From NCBI GenBank assembly GCA_021767525.1, contig JAASTF010000088.1, positions 1 to 10,752 on the forward strand: DNA of 10,752 nt. The letters are read 5' to 3'. The position numbers and the translations under genes were made by a program. Positions 1 through 7,005 of the stretch are shown here, piece by piece. Every line of letters begins with the position of its first letter. Position 1 is the stretch's first letter. The notes under the pieces are model-generated. The model was not told the DNA's origin and did no database searches. It was given only the letters and a program-made list of their open reading frames with translations. The DNA comes from Paracoccaceae bacterium. Lineage in GTDB: Bacteria > Pseudomonadota > Alphaproteobacteria > Rhodobacterales > Rhodobacteraceae.

Positions 1-367
1 GATCGCCCCGATCAAGCGACGTCAGGATTGTCACGGCCAGGATTTTCGTCTGACTGCCGGCGGCGCCTTCCTTGGCGGCGCGCACCACATGCGGATCGCC
101 ATGAACGGTCAGGAAATCGAGGTCGAACTGCGCCAGGCCGCGCACGGCGTTTTCCACCGTGGCGCCGATATCAAACAGTTTCATGTCCAGGAAAATGCGC
201 TTGCCGTGCTCTTGCTTCAGCTCGTTGCCCAGCGCCAGGCCACCGCCCGTCAACATGCCCAGCCCGATCTTGTAGAAGCTGACGGTGTCGCCCAGGCGTT
301 CGGCCAGTTGCAGCCCGGCCAAGGCGTTGGGCACATCAAGGGCAACGATCAGGCGGTCATCGGACAT
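1..367 (-). CDS. pyrF: Orotidine 5'-phosphate decarboxylase, N-terminal half (cut by window edge)
   Basis: PyrF decarboxylates orotidine 5'-monophosphate to UMP, the last step of de novo pyrimidine synthesis, in the cytoplasm. Reading the minus strand from the ATG at 367-365 gives 122 codons before the window ends, so roughly the first half of a protein that is usually about 230 residues. It begins MSDDRLIVALDVPNA, with the first-strand Asp11 and Lys33 (FYKIGL). The catalytic D-x-K-x-x-D motif lies in FLDMKLFDIG (Asp61, Lys63, Asp66) and is followed by FLTVHGD (residues 85-91). This motif is diagnostic of the family. The start is supported by a GGAG ribosome binding site ending about eight bases upstream. 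The 88-residue gene at 422-688 lies 54 bases upstream in the same direction, so the two may be cotranscribed. No frameshift is visible in the visible part. Confidence 0.93.
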   Translation of the reverse strand, partial: MSDDRLIVALDVPNALAGLQLAERLGDTVSFYKIGLGMLTGGGLALGNELKQEHGKRIFLDMKLFDIGATVENAVRGLAQFDLDFLTVHGDPHVVRAAKEGAAGSQTKILAVTILTSLDRGD

Positions 368-421
368 CGGCGGCTCCTACGGGTCTGGGTGCCGCCCTTG
401 TCGAAAGATTTGTGCTGCGCG

Positions 422-688
422 TCAAGCGGCGAGCGGAAGACCGGTTTCTTTCAGAAGCGGGCTGAGCGTGATCTTTGCGGCGTTGCGGCGAAACTCGGGC
501 ATCCGCTTGAGCTGTCGCAGCGCGTCATGCAGCAGCGCCCCCTGAAGCGCGCCCAGTGACTGGCCCGCGCTGGCGGCGATCTGGCAGGCGCAGTGGGTGG
601 CGCCCGCGCGTGTCAGCAGGGTGACCACCCCGAAACACATGCCTTTTTCGACGCTCAGATTGCTGAATTCCACGTTCTCGATATGCAT
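422..688 (-). CDS. Small conserved-looking hypothetical protein (88 aa) upstream of pyrF
   Basis: I do not recognise the family. The protein begins MHIENVEFSNLSVEKGMCFGV and has 88 residues, with no signal peptide and no clear membrane helix. It contains a short Cys-rich stretch (THCACQIAAS, two cysteines one residue apart, plus one earlier Cys) in a small-residue, Ala-rich helix-prone centre. The C-terminal part is basic (ALRQLKRMPEFRRNAAKI). I chose the ATG at 688 because GAGGAGA lies just upstream. An upstream in-frame ATG at 733 would add 15 residues but puts the ribosome binding site inside the gene. The stop is TGA at 422-424. It is transcribed toward pyrF with a 54-base gap and divergently from clpB. 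Codon use matches the neighbours, which together with the good ribosome binding site argues that it is real. Confidence 0.68.
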   Translation of the reverse strand: MHIENVEFSNLSVEKGMCFGVVTLLTRAGATHCACQIAASAGQSLGALQGALLHDALRQLKRMPEFRRNAAKITLSPLLKETGLPLAA

Positions 689-827
689 CTTCGTCTCCTC
701 GCCCCAAGCACAGTTTTTCAATGCCTGATCCAATGGTTAATGACGGAATGTGGTCTGATTGAGGTCAAAGCGCGGCGTCTTTTTCACCTATACGTTTACG
801 TGGCGTCGCCTATTCGACCGGGTAGGA

Positions 828-857
828 CTTGAACGGTGTGGGCCGCGATCACACATT
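828..857 (+). promoter_or_regulatory. Possible heat-shock (sigma-32-like) promoter of clpB
   Basis: CTTGAAC at 828-834 matches the sigma-32 -35 consensus, and CACACATT at 850-857, after a 15-base spacer, loosely resembles the C-rich -10 element (CCCCATNT). Transcription would start about 70 bases before the clpB ATG. clpB genes are commonly heat-shock regulated in proteobacteria. The -10 match is imperfect, so this is a candidate only. Confidence 0.35.
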
Positions 858-935
858 GGTGACGAGGCCCGAACCGGGGCGTGCCGCCAAGCGGGCGCCG
901 CAAGACACCGGGCGCTTTGAAAAAGGAGAACGACC

Positions 936-3554
<2,619 letters not shown>

Positions 3555-3574
3555 GCGCCGCTGGCCCGAAACCG

Positions 3575-3605
3575 AAAAAGGCGGGGAGAAATCCCCGCCT
3601 TTTTT
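3575..3605. terminator. Bidirectional Rho-independent terminator between clpB and the RTX gene
   Basis: A perfect 13-bp stem (arms 3575-3587 and 3592-3604) is closed by a GAAA tetraloop. The core is GGCGGGGA paired with TCCCCGCC, flanked by a run of As on the left and Ts on the right. The T run (3600-3605) terminates clpB on the plus strand. The A run (3575-3579) reads as Ts on the minus strand and terminates the convergent RTX gene, which ends at 3622. Confidence 0.95.
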
Positions 3606-3621
3606 GTCATGCAGGCGCCGC

Positions 3622-5010
3622 TTAGCCCAAAAGCAGCGGCGGTTCGGGCAGGATGGGCGCGGCAAAGATGAAATCAGATGCGTCCAGATCGGCCAGGTCC
3701 GCGCCTTGCAGCGTCAGCACATCGCGGGTGTTGACCCGAATTTCGATATCGGCGCCGACCTGGGTCAACGTCAGGTCGCCCAGGCCGGTCAGGCCGAAGG
3801 CCGAGAAATCCAGCAGGTCGATCCCGTCTTGGAAATCGGTGATCGTGTCGGCGCGCATCCGGTCTTCGAACACGAAAACATCGGCGCCATTGCCGCCGGT
3901 CAGTTCGTCATCCCCGAACCCGCCGGCCAACGTGTCGTCGCCGTTACCGCCATAAAGCTTGTCCTTGCCCGCGCCGCCCGACAGGTAATCGTTGTCGGCG
4001 CCGCCCCAGATGCGGTCGTTGCCGTTATCCCCGAACAGCGTGTCGCGGCCGCCCTCGCCATAAAGGCGGTCATTGTCGGCCTCGCCAAAGATCGTGTCAT
4101 TGCCGCCGCCGCCCAGGATCTTGTCGTTGCCCGAGCTGCCGTGGATCTCGTCGCGGCCATCGCCGCCGAACAGCTGATCGGCGCCCGAGCCGCCATCGAT
4201 CATGTCGTCGCCGCCTTCGCCCTTGATGGTGTCCTTGCCAGTGCCGCCGGTCAGGGTGTCGTTGCCCGCGCCGCCGCGCAGGTCGTCGGCGCCGCCCATG
4301 CCGTGGAACGTGTCGTCGTTGTTGGTGCCGTCAAAGCGATCGGCGCCATCTGTTGCACCTGCGGGTGGGGGCGGCGGCGCAAAGACGAAATCGGCGGCGT
4401 CGATATCCGCCGCGGCCACTCCGTCCAGCGTCAAGCTGGCACCGTTCGTCAAAAGCACGCGCACCCCATCGCCGCTGTCGACGATCTTGAGCGCATCGAG
4501 CCCCGATACGCCGAATGACGACACGTCGATCAGGTCGGTCCCATCGGCAAAGCCGTAAACCATGTCGGCGCCGGTCTGGCCGGTCAGAGCGAAAACATCG
4601 CTGCCAGCGCCGCCGAACAGCGTATCAAAGCCCGCGCCACCGTCGAGATAGGCGCTGCCGTCCCCGCCAATCAGAACGTCATCGCCATTGCCGCCCCGCA
4701 GCGTGTCGTCGCCGTCACCCGCGATCAGCAGGTCGTCGTTATTGCCGCCATCCAGCAGGTCGTTGCCGGCGCCGCCGATCAGCGTGTCGTTTCCGGTGCC
4801 GCCAGCCAGCAGGTCGTCATCCGCGCCGCCATCTAGCCAATCGTTGCCGTTGCCGCCATGCAATGTGTCATTGCCATCGCCGCCCGCCACCACGTCGGAC
4901 CCGCCGGCGGCGTCGATGCTGTCGTCGCCCATGCCCATATCGGCGGTGTCGGATGCGTCGGTTCCGGTCAGGATGTCATTTAGGGGCGAAGCGGCAATCT
5001 GATTGGGCAT
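3622..5010 (-). CDS. RTX-type calcium-binding repeat protein, two repeat-plus-cap units
   Basis: A 462-residue acidic protein made almost entirely of GGxGxDxLx nonapeptide repeats (hemolysin-type calcium-binding, RTX). Such repeats form calcium-loaded parallel beta-rolls outside the cell, and proteins carrying them usually leave by type I secretion with an uncleaved C-terminal signal. Block 1 of repeats spans about 26-140 and is followed by a cap (148-210: GADMVYGFADGTDLIDVSSF to DAADFVF), then a proline linker (APPPPPA, 211-217). Block 2 (about 222-380) is followed by a similar cap (387-450: RADTITDFQDGIDLLDFSAF to DASDFIF) and the tail PILPEPPLLLG. No signal peptide, enzyme domain or adhesin domain is visible. 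The ATG at 5010 has AAAGGA just upstream; the stop is TAA. No type I transporter genes are nearby. Its target and role cannot be read from the sequence; a surface or matrix protein is a guess. Confidence 0.9.
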   Translation of the reverse strand: MPNQIAASPLNDILTGTDASDTADMGMGDDSIDAAGGSDVVAGGDGNDTLHGGNGNDWLDGGADDDLLAGGTGNDTLIGGAGNDLLDGGNNDDLLIAGDGDDTLRGGNGDDVLIGGDGSAYLDGGAGFDTLFGGAGSDVFALTGQTGADMVYGFADGTDLIDVSSFGVSGLDALKIVDSGDGVRVLLTNGASLTLDGVAAADIDAADFVFAPPPPPAGATDGADRFDGTNNDDTFHGMGGADDLRGGAGNDTLTGGTGKDTIKGEGGDDMIDGGSGADQLFGGDGRDEIHGSSGNDKILGGGGNDTIFGEADNDRLYGEGGRDTLFGDNGNDRIWGGADNDYLSGGAGKDKLYGGNGDDTLAGGFGDDELTGGNGADVFVFEDRMRADTITDFQDGIDLLDFSAFGLTGLGDLTLTQVGADIEIRVNTRDVLTLQGADLADLDASDFIFAAPILPEPPLLLG

Positions 5011-5060
5011 CCGGCGTCCTTTCGAAATGCGTCATTATTGTGGCCTTACAGCTCGAAAGG

Positions 5061-5076
5061 GCGCTGCCCGCAGCGC
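5061..5076. repeat. Short perfect inverted repeat in the RTX gene leader
   Basis: Arms GCGCTGC (5061-5067) and GCAGCGC (5070-5076) are separated by two bases, about 50 bases upstream of the RTX start codon. The sequence could be a dyad operator, or in RNA a stem with the central bases opened as the loop. No T run follows, so it is not a terminator. Confidence 0.5.
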
Positions 5077-5143
5077 TAACCGCCTTTATTGTTTGGAGAA
5101 TTTGTAACAGCGCCGGATTGAAACAAGAAAAGGAAATGGCCGG

Positions 5144-5164
5144 AATGGGGCAAAAATGGGGCAA
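5144..5164. promoter_or_regulatory. Tandem direct repeat AATGGGGCAA upstream of the RTX gene
   Basis: AATGGGGCAA occurs at 5144-5153 and again at 5155-5164, an 11-base offset that places both copies on the same face of the helix. They lie about 135 bases upstream of the RTX start, in the intergenic region between the RTX and FAS1 lipoprotein genes. Possible binding site for an unidentified regulator. I could not identify -35/-10 boxes for the RTX gene with confidence. Confidence 0.35.
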
Positions 5165-5190
5165 TAACAATTGTGGGTGGAAAAGCCGGG

Positions 5191-5220
5191 GCGCAGGCCG
5201 AAAACAATTCCGGCCTGCGC
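5191..5220 (-). terminator. Hairpin behind the FAS1 lipoprotein gene, probable terminator
   Basis: Perfect 10-bp arms GCGCAGGCCG (5191-5200) and CGGCCTGCGC (5211-5220) enclose a 10-base loop, starting 7 bases past the FAS1 lipoprotein stop codon. On the minus strand a short TTTT follows after seven bases (CCCCGGC), so the U tract is displaced and the terminator is less than canonical. Confidence 0.65.
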
Positions 5221-5226
5221 AAAGGA

Positions 5227-5715
5227 TTAGTTCGGCAACAGAACCGAATCGATGACGTGGATCACGCCGTTGCGGCCTGCGACATCGGCCTGGATCACCC
5301 GCGCACCATTAACGCGCACACCGTGCCGGGCGTCGATATGAACGGTCTGGCCCTGCACGGTTTCCACGTTCAGGCGCTGACCGGCCAGCTGGTCCGAAGT
5401 CACGGCGCCGGGCACGACGTGATAGGTCAGGATGCTGGCAAGCTGGCCCTGGTTCTCGGGCTGCAACAGCGTTTCGACCGTGCCGGCGGGCAGTTTTTCA
5501 AAAGCGGCGTTGGTGGGGGCGAATACGGTGAACGGACCGTCGCCTTTCAACGTGCCGGCAAGATCGGCGGCGCCGACGGCGGCGACGAGGGTCGAGAACT
5601 CGTCATTCGCGGCAAGAATGTCGACGATATCGGGCTGCGTCGGGGTGGTGGTGCAACCGGCGGCGGCGGTCAGGCCGGCAGCGGCCACGGCGGCAAAAAA
5701 GGTGCGGCGTTTCAT
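5227..5715 (-). CDS. FAS1 (fasciclin) domain lipoprotein
   Basis: A 162-residue exported protein with a single FAS1 (fasciclin/beta-Ig-H3) domain, a fold associated with cell-surface adhesion; the ligand is unknown here. The N-terminus MKRRTFFAAVAAAGLTAAAGC is a lipoprotein signal with lipobox Cys21 preceded by Ala-Ala-Gly. The KRRTFF segment resembles a twin-arginine motif, so Tat export is possible. The domain (about 29-162) has both FAS1 signatures: GPFTVFAPTNAAF near its start and NGVIHVIDSVLLP at its end, with ILTYHVVPG between. I chose the ATG at 5715 because AGAGGAC lies upstream; an in-frame ATG at 5733 would add six residues and spoil the signal. It is a paralogue of the gene at 5787-6272, which lies upstream in the same direction with a terminator between them. 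Confidence 0.92.
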   Translation of the reverse strand: MKRRTFFAAVAAAGLTAAAGCTTTPTQPDIVDILAANDEFSTLVAAVGAADLAGTLKGDGPFTVFAPTNAAFEKLPAGTVETLLQPENQGQLASILTYHVVPGAVTSDQLAGQRLNVETVQGQTVHIDARHGVRVNGARVIQADVAGRNGVIHVIDSVLLPN

Positions 5716-5728
5716 GTTTTGTCCTCTC

Positions 5729-5738
5729 GTCACGTGAC
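5729..5738. promoter_or_regulatory. Perfect 10-bp palindrome between FAS1 terminator and FAS1 lipoprotein gene
   Basis: GTCACGTGAC at 5729-5738 is a perfect dyad. It sits between the terminator at 5741-5772 and the ribosome binding site of the lipoprotein gene at 5715. It may be an operator, but it could also be chance, as the spacer is only about 25 bases long. Confidence 0.3.
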
Positions 5739-5740
5739 AG

Positions 5741-5772
5741 AAAAACCGGGCGCGCGGCGATGCGCGCGCCCG
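5741..5772 (-). terminator. Rho-independent terminator between the two FAS1 genes
   Basis: On the minus strand a 10-bp, all-GC stem (arms 5763-5772 and 5747-5756, six-base loop 5757-5762) is followed after GG by TTTTT (5745-5741). It begins 15 bases past the stop of the upstream FAS1 gene and ends only 26 bases before the start codon of the downstream FAS1 gene. Confidence 0.88.
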
Positions 5773-5786
5773 ATCTGTTACTGCGA

Positions 5787-6272
5787 TCAGTCGGTCGACG
5801 GCATGATGACGCCGTCGATCACGTGGATCACGCCATTCGATGCCTCGATATCGGCGTTGACCACGTTCGCGCCGTCGACGGTTACGCCGCCCTCGGTGCC
5901 GATGGTGATTTCCTGGCCGTTCACGGTTTCGGCCATCATGCCATCGGACAGGTCACCCGACATCACTTTGCCCGGCACCACGTGATAGGTCAGGATCGCG
6001 GTCAGCTGATCCTTGTTCTCGGGCTTGAGCAGGTCTTCGACGGTGCCTTCGGGCAGCGCGGCAAAGGCTTCGTCGGTGGGTGCGAAGACGGTGAACGGGC
6101 CTTCGCCTTTCAGCGTTTCCACCAGGTCGGCGGCCTGCACGGCGGCGACCAGCGTTTCGAACGTGCCCGCATCAACGGCGGTGTCGACGATATCCTTGGA
6201 ATGGCCACCTGCCAGGGCGGGGCCTGCGATGAAGGTCGCGGCGGTCAGGGCAAGGTAAGTTCGGCGAAGCAT
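5787..6272 (-). CDS. Secreted or periplasmic FAS1 (fasciclin) domain protein
   Basis: A 161-residue protein with a Sec signal peptide (MLRRTYLALTAATFIAGPALA, cleavage expected after residue 21, ALA-GG) and one FAS1 domain covering the rest. Both family signatures are present: GPFTVFAPTDEAF and SNGVIHVIDGVIMP, with ILTYHVVPG between. FAS1 domains are found in adhesion and matrix proteins, and short single-domain secreted forms are common in Alphaproteobacteria; the partner is not visible. It aligns along its whole length without large gaps to the lipoprotein at 5227-5715, so the pair arose by duplication with divergence of the export signal (soluble versus lipid-anchored). The ATG at 6272 follows AAGGGAG. 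It ends in TGA at 5787-5789, just ahead of a strong terminator. Confidence 0.93.
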   Translation of the reverse strand: MLRRTYLALTAATFIAGPALAGGHSKDIVDTAVDAGTFETLVAAVQAADLVETLKGEGPFTVFAPTDEAFAALPEGTVEDLLKPENKDQLTAILTYHVVPGKVMSGDLSDGMMAETVNGQEITIGTEGGVTVDGANVVNADIEASNGVIHVIDGVIMPSTD

Positions 6273-6298
6273 TGATAATCTCCCTTTCGGTTTTTCAT

Positions 6299-6321
6299 GC
6301 GAATGCCTGCGTTGGCATCGC
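6299..6321. repeat. Small imperfect hairpin in the FAS1 gene leader
   Basis: ATGCC (6303-6307) pairs with GGCAT (6314-6318), extended by GCG/CGC (6299-6301 and 6319-6321) around one bulged A. It lies about 30 bases upstream of the FAS1 start at 6272. The stem is weak, and I see no clear promoter boxes in this 188-base gap. Confidence 0.3.
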
Positions 6322-6382
6322 GGTGACTACGGAAGGGATAGGCCAGTGGTTTAGCGGGGCTTTCCGCCGATGGCACTTGACG

Positions 6383-6412
6383 AAAAAAGGCGCCGACCTA
6401 AGCCGCGCCTTT
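6383..6412 (-). terminator. Rho-independent terminator of the DUF302 gene
   Basis: On the minus strand AAAGGCGC (6412-6405) pairs with GCGCCTTT (6393-6386) across an 11-base loop, and the T run extends to six Ts (6388-6383). It lies about 50 bases beyond the DUF302 stop codon. Confidence 0.85.
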
Positions 6413-6460
6413 CGATGCTTTCCAATGGAATCTTTGTGATCGGCCGCGAGTGCCGCGTGA

Positions 6461-6898
6461 TCAATCCAGCCCGATCGCGTTGCGCACGATGCTGTCCAGC
6501 AGGGCCTGGATCTTTTGCATCTCGCCCTCGGGGAAGGGGCGATAGCCGATCATCACCTTTTCGCCCGGGCGCTGGGCCACGAAGATGTCGTAAGGGCAGA
6601 ACTGGACGTTCATCGGGTCGGCCTCCATCACCTCGCGCGACAGGGCCGCCGAGCAGAAGGAATAGATATCGGCCTTGGTAAAGATCGTCATCTCGCCGCC
6701 CACATCGGCCTTTGTGCGTTCCAGCATGTCGCCGGTATGCGAGACGTGGTCGATCACCAGGCCTTCGTCCAGAATGGCGTTTTCCAGACCGAACACCACG
6801 TCATCGAAACTGTCGTCGGTGGTGTAGGTCACGGCCTCTTGCGCCTGTGCCGCGGAGGCGGCCAAGGCAATTGCGCCGGCCATCAAAAATCGTTTCAT
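6461..6898 (-). CDS. Periplasmic DUF302 domain protein
   Basis: A 145-residue protein that starts with a Sec signal peptide (MKRFLMAGAIALAASAAQA, cleavage expected after residue 19) and continues as a DUF302-like domain. Typical elements are the amphipathic helix FDDVVFGLENAILDEGLVID (31-50), followed by HVSHTGDML and the later strand MIGYRPFP. The mature protein has two cysteines (Cys82 in YSFCSAAL and Cys101 in QFCPYDIFV) and two nearby histidines (His51, His54), so a disulphide or metal/haem contact is possible but unproven. The biochemical role of DUF302 is not established. The ATG at 6898 follows GGGAGAGA. The gene is divergent from the glutamate-synthase-like gene at 7006 and has an FNR-type box plus a good -10 element upstream, so oxygen control is likely. 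Confidence 0.88.
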   Translation of the reverse strand: MKRFLMAGAIALAASAAQAQEAVTYTTDDSFDDVVFGLENAILDEGLVIDHVSHTGDMLERTKADVGGEMTIFTKADIYSFCSAALSREVMEADPMNVQFCPYDIFVAQRPGEKVMIGYRPFPEGEMQKIQALLDSIVRNAIGLD

Positions 6899-6956
6899 GT
6901 CTCTCTCCCAAAATCACGCGGCTGTTTGTGCCGGGTCCAGCACTGTGTAACTTGCG

Positions 6957-6962
6957 ATCATA
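6957..6962 (-). promoter_or_regulatory. Candidate -10 element of the DUF302 gene
   Basis: On the minus strand TATGAT (6962-6957) matches TATAAT at five of six positions. It would place the transcription start near 6950, about 50 bases before the ATG. The centre of the FNR box (6990.5) is then about 40.5 bases upstream of the start, close to the class II activator position. No good -35 hexamer is needed in that arrangement. Confidence 0.55.
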
Positions 6963-6983
6963 AGGTTCATGCAAGGTGTCACT

Positions 6984-6997
6984 TTGACCCAAATCAA
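6984..6997. promoter_or_regulatory. FNR/FnrL-type box
   Basis: TTGACCCAAATCAA fits TTGAY-N4-RTCAA, the dyad bound by FNR-family regulators (FnrL and related CRP/FNR proteins), and matches nine of ten fixed positions of TTGAT-N4-ATCAA. It lies in the 107-base divergent region. For the minus-strand DUF302 gene it sits at an activating position. For the plus-strand gene at 7006 it lies eight bases before the start codon, where binding would more likely block transcription. Confidence 0.75.
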
Positions 6998-7005
6998 GCG
7001 AGGGC

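Noticed and set aside
593..832. A 79-codon plus-strand frame upstream of clpB
   Set aside because: It is antisense to the start of the 88-residue gene, lacks a ribosome binding site, and continues into non-coding leader.
3604..4518. A 304-codon plus-strand frame and other repetitive frames within the RTX gene
   Set aside because: They are translations of the repeat DNA in other frames; the minus-strand frame has the calcium-binding nonapeptides and a ribosome binding site.
3900..4900. Repetitive DNA that could suggest a CRISPR array or tandem repeat locus
   Set aside because: The periodicity is the 27-base codon repeat of the RTX nonapeptides, with variable copies and no unique spacers.
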